Assembly (NCBI GenBank): GCA_013036995.1
Contig: JAAOXG010000024.1
Location: forward strand, 87,309 to 151,308
DNA from: Lacrimispora defluvii
GTDB lineage: Bacteria > Bacillota > Clostridia > Lachnospirales > Lachnospiraceae
Reading direction: 5' to 3'
Length of the DNA stretch: 64,000 nucleotides
Notes under the pieces: generated by a model
Databases searched by the model: none
Seen by the model: only the letters and a program-made list of their open reading frames with translations
Told to the model about the DNA's origin: nothing
Program-made: the position numbers and the translations under genes
In this document: one piece after another, positions 55,906-64,000 of the stretch
How positions within the stretch are numbered: the first letter of the stretch is position 1
Layout: every line of letters starts with the position of its first letter

Positions 55906-57612
55906 ATGAATGGTTTAACTATGATGGTTCTTGCAATTATATTTCTTGGGGGAGCGTATTTAATTTACGGAAGATATCTTGCAAAGACCTGGGGAATTGA
56001 CCCGGAGGCAAAAACTCCGGCTTTTGAACTGGAGGATGGGGTTGATTATGTTCCTGCAGATACCAATGTTGTGTTCGGTCATCAGTTTGCTTCCATAGCC
56101 GGAGCCGGGCCTATTAACGGACCGATTCAGGCAGCCATGTTTGGCTGGCTTCCGGTTTTACTGTGGATCCTGCTTGGAGGAGTATTTTTTGGTGCTGTAC
56201 AGGATTTTTCCGCCATGTATGCTTCTGTAAAAAATAAGGGACGTTCTATTGGGTATATCATTGAGCTTTACATAGGGAAAATGGGAAAGCGGCTGTTTCT
56301 TTTATTTACCTGGCTGTTTTCCATTCTGGTAGTGGCAGCGTTTGCAGATATTGTAGCCGGCACCTTTAACGGCTTTTCAGCTGAGGGGGCGCCGGTGACC
56401 GCCAATGGTGCGGTGGCAACCACGTCAATGCTGTTTATTGTGTTTGCAGTGGTTCTTGGGTTTTTCTTAAAATACAGCAAATTCGGCAAAATGGTTAATA
56501 CGCTGACAGCAATTGGACTGCTGGTATTATCGGTAGGGCTGGGGCTGGTTTTTCCGATATACATCCCTCAGAATATCTGGCTTATTTTTGTGTTTATTTA
56601 TGTTATAGTTGCCTGCGTAACTCCGGTATGGGCACTGCTTCAGCCCCGGGATTATTTAAACAGCTATCTTTTAATAGCCATGATTGTGGGATCGGTAATT
56701 GGAATCATCGTGTATAATCCTACCATGAACCTTCCATCCTTTACCGGATTTAAACTGGTAAGCGCGGGCGGAAGCATTTCCTACCTGTTTCCTACTCTTT
56801 TTGTTACCATTGCCTGCGGCGCAGTTTCCGGTTTTCATTCCCTGGTGGCTTCCGGGACAGCATCAAAACAGATTAAGAACGAAAAGAATATGCTTCCGGT
56901 TTCCTTTGGCGCAATGCTCCTTGAGAGTCTCCTTGCAATTGCAGCCCTGATCGCGGCGGGATTTGTTGCCACAAAGGAAGGACTTCCTGCTGGAACACCG
57001 CCCCAGCTTTTTGCAAGGGCAATCGCAATTTTTTTAACAACAATCGGACTTCCGGAAACGTTGTGTTACACACTTATTACCCTGTCTATTTCTGCATTTG
57101 CCATGACAAGTCTTGATTCTGTAGCCAGGGTTGGGCGGATTGCCTTTCAGGAATTTTTTGCCGATGATACGCCGCAAGAGGAAAGAAGCTCCTTAAATAA
57201 GCTCCTGACCAATAAGTACTTTGCAACAATTATTACCCTGATCTTATGTTATGCATTATCAAGAGCTGGTTACAGCAGTATCTGGCCGTTATTTGGTTCC
57301 GCAAACCAGCTGCTTTCCGCATTGGCGTTAATTGCATGTGCAGTGTTTTTAAAGAAAACCAGCCGGAAGGGCTTTATGCTGTGGGGACCTATGGTCATTA
57401 TGCTGGGAGTTACTTTTACCGCTTTGGGATTAAAAATTAAGGACTTAGTTTCGTCTCTGTCGGGTAAATTTGTATTTGGCAATGCACTTCAGCTTGTTTT
57501 CGCTGTATTGCTGCTAATATTGGGAGTTGTTGTTGCCATAGAAGGTTTGAAAAAATTAGTGGGAAAAGAGACCGGAAATGAAGCAAGTACTGGAGAAAAT
57601 GCATTAGCTTAA
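55906..57612 (+). CDS. cstA: CstA-family (carbon starvation protein A) transporter
   Basis: This 568-aa membrane protein has many spans. ADTNVVFGHQFASIAGAGPI (residues about 49-68) is the CstA signature, followed by NGPIQAAMFGWLPVLLWILL and ATLxSLD-like AMTSLDSVARVGRIAFQEFF near the C-terminal half. CstA relatives carry peptides, amino acids or pyruvate. I start it at 55906 after AAAGGAGAG; the frame is open upstream through the terminator of the leader. Control by a T-box points to an amino acid or its precursor as substrate (inference). Confidence 0.88.
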   Translation: MNGLTMMVLAIIFLGGAYLIYGRYLAKTWGIDPEAKTPAFELEDGVDYVPADTNVVFGHQFASIAGAGPINGPIQAAMFGWLPVLLWILLGGVFFGAVQDFSAMYASVKNKGRSIGYIIELYIGKMGKRLFLLFTWLFSILVVAAFADIVAGTFNGFSAEGAPVTANGAVATTSMLFIVFAVVLGFFLKYSKFGKMVNTLTAIGLLVLSVGLGLVFPIYIPQNIWLIFVFIYVIVACVTPVWALLQPRDYLNSYLLIAMIVGSVIGIIVYNPTMNLPSFTGFKLVSAGGSISYLFPTLFVTIACGAVSGFHSLVASGTASKQIKNEKNMLPVSFGAMLLESLLAIAALIAAGFVATKEGLPAGTPPQLFARAIAIFLTTIGLPETLCYTLITLSISAFAMTSLDSVARVGRIAFQEFFADDTPQEERSSLNKLLTNKYFATIITLILCYALSRAGYSSIWPLFGSANQLLSALALIACAVFLKKTSRKGFMLWGPMVIMLGVTFTALGLKIKDLVSSLSGKFVFGNALQLVFAVLLLILGVVVAIEGLKKLVGKETGNEASTGENALA

Positions 57613-57653
57613 AATTACTTCATAAAAATACCAATTCAACTTTAATAATTTAC

Positions 57654-57766
57654 TTGACAAAACTATAATCATGTATTAGTCTAGCAATGTAATTTATATA
57701 ATTAACTTTAAGGCAAAGAAGCCATAATCAGTGCAGAGACGCACACGATTATGGCTTAATTTTTTT
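57654..57766 (+). promoter_or_regulatory. amt leader: promoter and attenuator hairpin with ANTAR-like hexaloop
   Basis: TTGACA (57654-57659) starts the leader; the -10 is unclear. GCCATAATC (57721-57729) pairs with GATTATGGC (57747-57755). On top sits GTGC (57731-57734) with GCAC (57741-57744), closing a six-base loop AGAGAC with A at position 1 and G at position 4. A T-tract ends at 57766, 28 nt before the amt start. A small upstream hairpin can place AAGGCA (57710-57715) in a second hexaloop with A1 and G4. Two such hexaloops overlapping a terminator are the signature of ANTAR-protein targets. It may also simply terminate cstA. Confidence 0.6.
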
Positions 57767-57794
57767 GCTCAAAATTAACGGAAGAGGTGTTTTT

Positions 57795-59030
57795 ATGGAT
57801 CATGGAGATATTTCCTGGATGCTGGTCAGCTCCGCTCTTGTACTTCTTATGACCCCGGGACTTGCATTTTTTTATGGGGGTATGGTAAAACGGAAAAGTG
57901 TTGTAAACATGATCATGTCTTCTGCTATTATGATGGGAATCGGATCTGTTATGTGGGTTCTGGTTGGTTTTTCCCTGTCCTTTAGCAGAGATATCGGAGG
58001 CGTCATTGGAAATCTTAACTGGTTCGGGCTTAATTTCCATACCTTAACTGATATGACTCTTCCTTACCCCAATACACTTATATTTGCTATATTTCAAATG
58101 ATGTTTGCAGTTATTGCTCCGGCACTGATCACAGGTGCGGTTGCGGAGCGTATGAAGTTTTCCTCTCTGGTTATTTTTATGGTGCTATGGTCTCTTCTCA
58201 TTTATTATCCCCTTGCCCATATGGTGTGGGGAGGCGGACTGCTCTTTCAAATGGGCTCTGTGGACTTTGCCGGAGGCGACGTGGTACATATCAGCTCCGG
58301 TGTGAGCGCACTGGTTTTGTCTGTAATACTTGGAAAACGTAAGAATCTTGGAAAAGCACCTTATCATCCGCACAATGTTCCCTTTGTGTTTCTGGGAGCT
58401 GCCCTTTTGTGGTTTGGCTGGTTTGGTTTCAACGCAGGAAGCGCTCTGGGAGCCAATGAACTGGCGGCTCATGCTTTTATGACAACAAATACAGCGGCAG
58501 CTTCTGCCATGCTTTCATGGGTATTGATTGAGGTAATAAAAAATGGTAAACCTACTCTGGTGGGAACGTCAACAGGGTTAGTGATTGGCCTGGTGGCAAT
58601 TACACCGGGAGCAGGGTTTGTTCCAATCTGGGCCTCTGTAATAATCGGAGCTCTTGTAAGCCCCATCTGTTATTTCTTCATCACCAGGGTAAAACCAAGA
58701 TTTCATTATGATGACGCTCTTGATGTATTTGGCTGCCATGGAATCGGGGGAATCTGGGGAGGGATTGCTACCGGTATCTTTGCAAATAAAGGCATAAATC
58801 CAGCGTTGCCATACAATGGTCTGATTTACGGTGAGATTCAGTTATTCCTTCGCCAGATTGGTGCAATTGCAATTACAATCCTGATTGCAGTGGCAGGTAC
58901 TCTGATTGCTGCAGGAATTGCGTCTGCCATAACCAAAGGATTGAAGGTCTCAGGAAGAGCCGAAATGACAGGACTTGATACCTCAGAGCATGGGGAGACT
59001 GCTTATCCTGCATTTAATGGTATGGATTAA
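57795..59030 (+). CDS. amt: ammonium transporter Amt
   Basis: This 411-aa Amt/Rh family channel has about eleven spans. LVSSALVLLMTPGLAFFYGG at the N-terminus, DFAGGDVVHISSGVSALVLS and the C-terminal DVFGCHGIGGIWGGIATGIF with conserved His residues of the twin-His pore are typical. The start at 57795 follows GGAAGAGGTG. It is encoded 17 nt before a PII gene, the usual amt-glnK pairing in which PII blocks the channel when nitrogen is plentiful. Confidence 0.94.
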   Translation: MDHGDISWMLVSSALVLLMTPGLAFFYGGMVKRKSVVNMIMSSAIMMGIGSVMWVLVGFSLSFSRDIGGVIGNLNWFGLNFHTLTDMTLPYPNTLIFAIFQMMFAVIAPALITGAVAERMKFSSLVIFMVLWSLLIYYPLAHMVWGGGLLFQMGSVDFAGGDVVHISSGVSALVLSVILGKRKNLGKAPYHPHNVPFVFLGAALLWFGWFGFNAGSALGANELAAHAFMTTNTAAASAMLSWVLIEVIKNGKPTLVGTSTGLVIGLVAITPGAGFVPIWASVIIGALVSPICYFFITRVKPRFHYDDALDVFGCHGIGGIWGGIATGIFANKGINPALPYNGLIYGEIQLFLRQIGAIAITILIAVAGTLIAAGIASAITKGLKVSGRAEMTGLDTSEHGETAYPAFNGMD

Positions 59031-59047
59031 GGAAGGGGGATTATATC

Positions 59048-59389
59048 ATGAAGAAAATTGAAGCATTTATCCGTCCGGAAAAACTGGAAGATATCAAGGA
59101 AATTATGGACGAACTGAAATTAAACGGGCTCAGTATTATGCAGGTGATGGGTTGCGGAAACCAGAAGGGCTGGACGGAGTTTGTCCGGGGAGCAGAGGTG
59201 GATTATAATTTCCTTACTAAAATAAAGATAGAATTATTTGTAACTGATGATCAGTCAGAAGCCGTGATATCAGCAATTACCAGAAAAGCTTATACGGGAG
59301 AGTATGGTGACGGTAAAATTTTTATATCGGATATACAGGATGCCGTCAGAATCCGCACTGGAGAGCGGGGAGATGACGCAATTAAATAG
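59048..59389 (+). CDS. glnK: PII nitrogen-regulatory protein (GlnK-like)
   Basis: This 113-aa trimeric signal protein binds ATP/ADP and 2-oxoglutarate. The start KKIEAFIRPEKLEDIKEIMD, the T-loop region GNQKGWTEFVRGAEVDYNFL and the C-terminal GEYGDGKIFISDIQDAVRIR are the family signatures. The Tyr of GAEY (Tyr51 in E. coli GlnB) is Val here, and the Tyr46 position is also Val, so uridylylation at these sites is impossible. Control must be by ligand binding alone, as is common in Firmicutes. It probably docks on the Amt channel encoded upstream. A terminator follows. Confidence 0.92.
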   Translation: MKKIEAFIRPEKLEDIKEIMDELKLNGLSIMQVMGCGNQKGWTEFVRGAEVDYNFLTKIKIELFVTDDQSEAVISAITRKAYTGEYGDGKIFISDIQDAVRIRTGERGDDAIK

Positions 59390-59401
59390 TTGGTTTTATA
59401 A

Positions 59402-59442
59402 GGCAGTAAAGCTGGATTTTTCCGGTTTTACTGCCATTTTTT
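59402..59442 (+). terminator. terminator of the amt-glnK operon
   Basis: GGCAGTAAA (59402-59410) pairs with TTTACTGCC (59427-59435), followed by ATTTTTT. Confidence 0.9.
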
Positions 59443-59578
59443 GTTAGAAACATTTTTTTATGGGAATGAATATGATAGATCGGGGTGTATGCCCATTGAA
59501 TTAAAAGTAGATAATCGTTATAATAATCATATTTCCATAACGATTAAAAGAAATAATAAAAGAACCAGCGGAGGAGTT

Positions 59579-59983
59579 ATGAGCATCAGGGTTGTAGTTG
59601 TAGATAATTCAGAGGAACTATTGGTGAAACTGACGGGTATTTTAAAAGATATGAATGATATTCAATTGTGCGGAAGCTTTCCGGAGGCCATTACAGCAAT
59701 GCAGTATGTAAAGGAACATCCGGTGGATCTTGTTTTTTCGGATATTGTCATGCCGGATATCAGTGGTATTACACTGGCATCCAAGCTTTACGAACTCCCG
59801 AACCCGCCAGAAGTTGTGCTTCTGTCCGGAATACCGGGTTTTTCACTGGAAGCATTTAAAATTCGTGTATTTGCATTTATTGTTAAGCCATACACAAGAG
59901 CGCAGATCAGTAAGGTGATACGCCTGTATAAAGAAAAAGGGTCAGGGGCAGAGACCGATAGTACGGCTGAAATAGCAAGATAG
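59579..59983 (+). CDS. single-domain response regulator (receiver only)
   Basis: This 134-aa protein starts at 59579 (GGAGGAG upstream). It has phospho-acceptor Asp55 in LVFSDIVMPDISG, a Ser in VLLSGIP and Lys in FIVKPYT. The usual N-terminal acidic pair is Asp9-Asn10 (VVVDNSEE), so one metal ligand is weakened. There is no output domain, only a short Ser/Thr/Glu tail. It has no kinase beside it. It lies between amt-glnK and gdpP with its own space, so it may relay phosphate or act by protein binding. Confidence 0.82.
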   Translation: MSIRVVVVDNSEELLVKLTGILKDMNDIQLCGSFPEAITAMQYVKEHPVDLVFSDIVMPDISGITLASKLYELPNPPEVVLLSGIPGFSLEAFKIRVFAFIVKPYTRAQISKVIRLYKEKGSGAETDSTAEIAR

Positions 59984-60021
59984 AGCCAGGGGTTGGCGTC
60001 TTCCACGTTTTTGCTTTTTAA

Positions 60022-60050
60022 TGGACGAACCCTATATCCTATGTTATAAT
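60022..60050 (+). promoter_or_regulatory. promoter of gdpP-rplI-dnaB
   Basis: TGGACG (60022-60027), 17 nt, TATAAT (60045-60050), 46 nt upstream of the gdpP start. Confidence 0.65.
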
Positions 60051-60095
60051 AGGAAGATAGTGAAAAAAGAACCTTTTTTCCATAAGGAGTTAAAT

Positions 60096-62156
60096 ATGAA
60101 AGAGAAGTTTAAAATAAAGGGACAGCTGGGGATCTACTTGCAATGGCCTCTTTACTTAACCGGTCTGTTAATTGTTGCCAATGCAGTGATCGGTGCAGTG
60201 AGCGCAAAAGCAGGGATCATTATGGCTCTGTTTACGCTGATGTATGCAGGTATCGCCTTCTGGCTTTCTTTTTATAGAAAGAGACGTCTGCTAAGCGGTC
60301 TTGTGGAATTCTCTGCAGAGTACTCCTGGATGCAGAAGAAGCTCCTCAATGATCTTGAGATTCCTTACGCAATTGCAGATGAAAGCGGGAGAATTCTATG
60401 GGGGAATGACGAATTTTCCGTGGTTCTGGGAGAAGAGAAGCACATCAGGGCATCGAGAAAAAATTTAACCGGCATATTTCCTGAGATTACAAAAGATGTG
60501 CTAAAGCTGGCAGATGGAGCTATAACACTTCATGGAGTATGCAATGACAGGAAGTATCAGATTCAGCTCAAAGCAGTGCATATGAACGATGCATCGGAAC
60601 TGATGAGCGAAACTGAAGGAATGAATGATGCAGAACAGACGTTGCTGGCAGTTTATTTATTTGATGAAACAGAGATTCTCACATATAAACAGATGGTAGA
60701 TGACCAGAAGATGGTTGCAGGTCTTATTTATCTGGACAACTACGATGAAGCATTGGAAAGCGTAGAAGAAGTACGCCGCTCTCTTTTAACTGCACTCATT
60801 GACCGGAAGATCACAAAGTACATCACCACTATGAATGGAATAGTTAAAAAGCTGGAAAAAGATAAGTACTTCATTGCCATCAAGCAGTGTTACATTGCAG
60901 AATTGAAAGAAAACCGTTTTTCCATTTTGGAAGAAGTTAAGACCGTCAATATCGGCAATGAAATGTCGGTTACATTAAGTATTGGTCTTGGAATGAACGG
61001 TGACAGTTACTATAAGAACTTAGATTTTGCCAGAATTGCCATTGATATGGCACTTGGGCGCGGCGGCGACCAGGCAGTGATCAAGGATGGAGAGCGAATC
61101 CAGTACTTTGGAGGAAAAGCTCCCCAGGTAGAGAAGACAACCCGTGTAAAGGCCCGTGTAAAGGCACATGCACTGCGGGAACTGATGGAAACCAAGGACC
61201 GGATCTTAATTATGGGACACCGCCTGACCGATATCGATTCCTTTGGCGCTGCCGTGGGAATCTACCGGATTGCTACTGCCATGGACAAAAAGGCTAATAT
61301 TGTTATTAATGAAGTCACCACTTCCGTCCGTCCCATGAAGGACCGGTTTGTGGGAAATCCGGATTATCCGGAGGATTTATTTTTAAAAGGTGATGCAGCA
61401 GCCAGTCTGGTTGATGCCAATACCCTGCTTGTTGTTGTAGACGTGAACCGGCCAAGCATTACCGATGAACCCCAGCTCCTTCGTATGGTGAAAACCATCG
61501 TGGTTCTGGATCATCACAGACAGAGCAGTGAGATCATTGACAATGCGGTTTTATCCTATGTAGAGCCGTATGCATCCTCAGCCTGTGAGATGGTAGCAGA
61601 GGTGCTTCAGTATATTGCCGATGGAATTAAGATCAAATCTGCGGAAGCAGATGCTCTATATGCAGGAATTGTGATCGATACCCACAACTTCACCAATCAG
61701 ACAGGTGTAAGAACCTTTGAAGCGGCGGCCTTTTTAAGAAGGAACGGTGCAGATGTAGTCCGTGTCAGGAAGCTGTTCCGGGATGATCTTGATGATTATA
61801 AGGCAAAAGCGGAAGCAGTCAGAGAGGCTGAGATCTTTGAAGGAAACTTTGCTATCAGCACATGCCCTTCTGAGGGAATTGACAGCCCAACCGTAGTAGG
61901 AGCACAGGCAGCCAATGAACTGTTAGATATATCGGGAATTAAGGCCTCTGTGGTTATGACAGAGTATAACAATACGGTATATTTAAGCGCCCGTTCCATT
62001 GACGAAGTCAATGTTCAGGTGATGATGGAGAAGCTTGGCGGCGGCGGACACAGAACCATTGCAGGTGCCCAGCTTGCCGGTGTAAGCATAGAAGAAGCAA
62101 GAAACCAGGTAAAAGCGGTTATTAAAGAGATGTTAGAGAAGGGAGACATATCATAA
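60096..62156 (+). CDS. gdpP: GdpP-type c-di-AMP phosphodiesterase (DHH-DHHA1)
   Basis: This 686-aa membrane protein has two spans (about residues 20-65), a PAS-like segment (about 90-150; [16 protein letters not shown]), a degenerate GGDEF domain (about 180-310), then DHH ([32 protein letters not shown]) and DHHA1 ([13 protein letters not shown]) domains. It hydrolyses c-di-AMP to pApA. I start it at 60096 after AAGGAG. Its stop overlaps the rplI start by one base. The gdpP-rplI-dnaB order is conserved in Firmicutes. Confidence 0.94.
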   Translation: MKEKFKIKGQLGIYLQWPLYLTGLLIVANAVIGAVSAKAGIIMALFTLMYAGIAFWLSFYRKRRLLSGLVEFSAEYSWMQKKLLNDLEIPYAIADESGRILWGNDEFSVVLGEEKHIRASRKNLTGIFPEITKDVLKLADGAITLHGVCNDRKYQIQLKAVHMNDASELMSETEGMNDAEQTLLAVYLFDETEILTYKQMVDDQKMVAGLIYLDNYDEALESVEEVRRSLLTALIDRKITKYITTMNGIVKKLEKDKYFIAIKQCYIAELKENRFSILEEVKTVNIGNEMSVTLSIGLGMNGDSYYKNLDFARIAIDMALGRGGDQAVIKDGERIQYFGGKAPQVEKTTRVKARVKAHALRELMETKDRILIMGHRLTDIDSFGAAVGIYRIATAMDKKANIVINEVTTSVRPMKDRFVGNPDYPEDLFLKGDAAASLVDANTLLVVVDVNRPSITDEPQLLRMVKTIVVLDHHRQSSEIIDNAVLSYVEPYASSACEMVAEVLQYIADGIKIKSAEADALYAGIVIDTHNFTNQTGVRTFEAAAFLRRNGADVVRVRKLFRDDLDDYKAKAEAVREAEIFEGNFAISTCPSEGIDSPTVVGAQAANELLDISGIKASVVMTEYNNTVYLSARSIDEVNVQVMMEKLGGGGHRTIAGAQLAGVSIEEARNQVKAVIKEMLEKGDIS

Positions 62157-62602
62157 TGGATATTGTATTATTAGAAGATGTAAAAGCACTAGGAAAAAAG
62201 GGACAGATCGTTAAGGTCAATGATGGATATGCAAGAAATTTCATTCTCCCGAAAAAACTGGGAATTGAAGCCAATACAAAGAATTTAAACGACTTAAAGC
62301 TTCAGAAAGCCAATGAAGCGAAGATCGCAGCAGATCAGCTGGAAGCAGCAAGAGAGCTGGGAAAGAAGATTGAAGAAGCTTCCATTACGGTAACGATCCG
62401 TGCAGGGGAAGGCGGAAGAGCATTTGGTTCCGTATCCGGCAAGGAGATTGCCCAGGCGATTACAAGCCAGCTTGGCTTAGATATTGATAAGAAAAAACTG
62501 GTTCTTCCTGAACCGTTAAAGACGTTTGGTACCCATGAGGTTCCTGTTAAGCTTCATAAGGATGTAACTGCAAAATTAAATGTTAAGGTAATAGAGAGCT
62601 AG
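62156..62602 (+). CDS. rplI: 50S ribosomal protein L9
   Basis: This 148-aa ribosomal protein has the N-terminal rRNA-binding domain [20 protein letters not shown] with [15 protein letters not shown], then the long connecting helix and the C-terminal domain with [19 protein letters not shown]. Its length is standard. It overlaps gdpP by one base and is followed 11 nt later by dnaB. Confidence 0.97.
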   Translation: MDIVLLEDVKALGKKGQIVKVNDGYARNFILPKKLGIEANTKNLNDLKLQKANEAKIAADQLEAARELGKKIEEASITVTIRAGEGGRAFGSVSGKEIAQAITSQLGLDIDKKKLVLPEPLKTFGTHEVPVKLHKDVTAKLNVKVIES

Positions 62603-62613
62603 GAGGCACAGGT

Positions 62614-63948
62614 ATGGATGAGGCCCTGATCAAACGGATTCTCCCTCACAGCATTGAGGCTGAGCAGTCCGTCATCGGATCCATGCTGATGGATCGGGAT
62701 GCGATCATTGCTGCTTCCGAGATCGTTACAGCAGGAGATTTTTATCAGCACCAGTATGGCGTCATGTTTGAGGCCATGCTGGAGCTTTTTAATGAGAATC
62801 TGCCGGTGGACTTAATCACTTTGCAGAACCGTTTAAAAGAAAAAGATGTTCCCCCTGAGGTATCCAGCCTGGAATTTGTAAGAGACATCATTACAACGGT
62901 TCCCACCTCCGCTAATGTAAAATCCTATGCTAAAATAGTGCGGGACAAGGCTGTATTAAGGCGTCTGATCAAGATAAACGAGGATATAGCCAACACCTGT
63001 TATGCCGGAAAGGAACCTCTTGAGGATATTCTGGCATCGACAGAGAAGACCATATTTAACTTACTCCAGAACCGTAATTCCGGAGATTTCGTTCCCATTC
63101 GGCAGGTGGCGATGAATGTACTGGAAAAGATCGAGCAGGCCTCCAAGAATCAGGGAACTGTAACAGGAGTCCCCACCGGCTTTATTGATCTGGATTATAA
63201 GACTTCCGGACTTCAGCCGTCTGATTTCGTACTGATTGCAGCCCGTCCTTCTATGGGTAAGACTGCTTTCGTATTGAATCTGGTGGATCACATCGCTGTG
63301 AAGAAGGGTCTTCCAGCCATGGTATTCAGTCTGGAGATGTCAAAGGAGCAGTTAGTAAACCGTATGCTGGCTATGGAGTCTAATGTAGATTCTCAGAAGT
63401 TAAGGACAGGAACGTTATCGGACAGTGACTGGGATGCAGTAGTGGAAGGAATCGGGGTAATAGGAAATTCCAAGTTAATTATAGATGATACCCCTGGAAT
63501 ATCCATTATGGAGCTTCGTTCCAGGTGCAGGAAGATGAAGCTGGAATATGGATTAAGTATTGTGATTATTGACTACTTACAGTTAATGAGCGGAAGTGGG
63601 AAAGGCGGAGAGAACCGTCAGCAGGAGATATCCGAAATCTCCCGATCATTAAAAGCCCTTGCAAGAGAGCTAAACGCGCCGGTAATAGCGCTGTCACAGT
63701 TAAGCCGTGCGTGTGAAACCAGGCCAGATCATCGACCTATGTTGTCGGATTTGAGAGAGTCGGGTGCGATTGAGCAGGATGCCGATGTGGTTATGTTTTT
63801 GTATCGAGATGATTATTATAATAAGGATACGGATATGCCGAATATCGCAGAGGTAATTATAGCTAAGCAGAGAAATGGTCCCATCGGAACGGTGAATCTG
63901 GTGTGGAGACCGGAGTATACGAAGTTTGCAAACATGGCCCGGCAATGA
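62614..63948 (+). CDS. dnaB: replicative DNA helicase DnaB
   Basis: This 444-aa hexameric helicase (the DnaC gene of Bacillus nomenclature) has an N-terminal primase-binding domain (LPHSIEAEQSVIGSMLMDRD) and a RecA-like motor. Walker A is IAARPSMGKTAF, Walker B is VIIDYLQLMSG, then LSQLSRACETRPDHRPMLSD with DLRESGAIEQDADVVMFLYR. No intein is present. AGGAGG precedes the ATG. The length is normal. The last 52 bases of the window follow its stop. Confidence 0.97.
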   Translation: MDEALIKRILPHSIEAEQSVIGSMLMDRDAIIAASEIVTAGDFYQHQYGVMFEAMLELFNENLPVDLITLQNRLKEKDVPPEVSSLEFVRDIITTVPTSANVKSYAKIVRDKAVLRRLIKINEDIANTCYAGKEPLEDILASTEKTIFNLLQNRNSGDFVPIRQVAMNVLEKIEQASKNQGTVTGVPTGFIDLDYKTSGLQPSDFVLIAARPSMGKTAFVLNLVDHIAVKKGLPAMVFSLEMSKEQLVNRMLAMESNVDSQKLRTGTLSDSDWDAVVEGIGVIGNSKLIIDDTPGISIMELRSRCRKMKLEYGLSIVIIDYLQLMSGSGKGGENRQQEISEISRSLKALARELNAPVIALSQLSRACETRPDHRPMLSDLRESGAIEQDADVVMFLYRDDYYNKDTDMPNIAEVIIAKQRNGPIGTVNLVWRPEYTKFANMARQ

Positions 63949-63980
63949 GCAGGATAGAAAAAGGGGTAGGCCCGCCCTCA

Positions 63981-64000
63981 GAAACAAATGCATTTGTTTC
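63981..64000. repeat. perfect 20-bp palindrome at the window edge
   Basis: GAAACAAATG-CATTTGTTTC is its own reverse complement. It lies 33 nt after the dnaB stop and runs to the last base, so it may be the inner part of a longer terminator stem or an operator cut by the edge. Confidence 0.6.

Noticed and set aside
57679..57690. GTCTAGCAATGT in the amt leader resembling the GH31/esterase activator motif end
   Set aside because: It shares only GTCTAG and a few downstream bases, lacks the TGCAATTTT half, and has no matching -10 spacing. It is probably chance.

Overview
The window looks like chromosome of a saccharolytic, anaerobic, low-to-mid GC Firmicute, most likely a Lachnospiraceae of the Clostridium/Lacrimispora type. 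This is inferred from strong AGGAGG-like ribosome sites, many short spacer-separated carbohydrate loci, YesM/YesN two-component pairs, BglG/LicT antitermination, a T-box leader and the gdpP-rplI-dnaB arrangement typical of Firmicutes. I see no transposase, integrase, phage gene, CRISPR array, rRNA or tRNA, so this reads as a stable but metabolically specialised stretch.

Layout. 1-2.1 kb: the truncated 5' part of a PrpR-N-domain regulator, divergent from a four-carbon acid sugar kinase. 2.1-7.7 kb: an RpiR-type regulator divergent from a D-glucosaminate locus (mannose-family PTS IIA/IIB/IIC/IID, DgaE ammonia lyase, DgaF aldolase). 7.7-16.0 kb: a YesN/YesM pair divergent from a sugar ABC importer (binding protein plus two permeases, no ATPase) and a GH31 glycosidase. 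16.1-16.9 kb: a methyltransferase. 17.0-23.4 kb: a beta-glucoside locus (LicT/BglG antiterminator, PTS IIBCA, GH1 6-phospho-beta-glucosidase, lipoprotein carboxylesterase) with two RAT/terminator switches. 23.5-31.6 kb: a second YesN/YesM pair next to a YtfQRT-YjfF-like sugar ABC importer whose last permease is frameshifted. 31.7-39.1 kb: a MATE exporter, two esterases, an AraC regulator and a second GH31 enzyme. Here the GH31/esterase divergent pair is flanked by two direct copies of an unrecognised 137-138 nt structured RNA.

39.1-46.9 kb: a methyltransferase, a LysR regulator, a NikABCDE-like importer and an AspA/AstE-like deacylase. 46.9-49.2 kb: topoisomerase III. 49.3-55.5 kb: a LacI regulator, a PhnDCE-type importer and a cytoplasmic 5'-nucleotidase-like phosphatase. 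55.5-57.6 kb: a T-box leader and a CstA-family transporter. 57.6-60.0 kb: an ammonium transporter behind a leader terminator with an ANTAR-target-like hexaloop, a PII protein and a single-domain response regulator. 60.0-64.0 kb: gdpP, rplI and dnaB, the housekeeping end of the window.

The recurring theme is regulation at the RNA level: two RAT switches, a T-box, an attenuator before amt, hairpin terminators placed just after three ABC binding-protein genes, and the two paralogous small RNAs. The most novel items are the paired small RNAs with conserved loops and compensating stem changes, the geometrically identical activator sites in the GH31/esterase divergent promoter, and the 4-bp tandem duplication that breaks the second permease of the YtfQRT-YjfF-like transporter. 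All functional names rest on reading the translated sequences by eye and on family knowledge; no database search was run.
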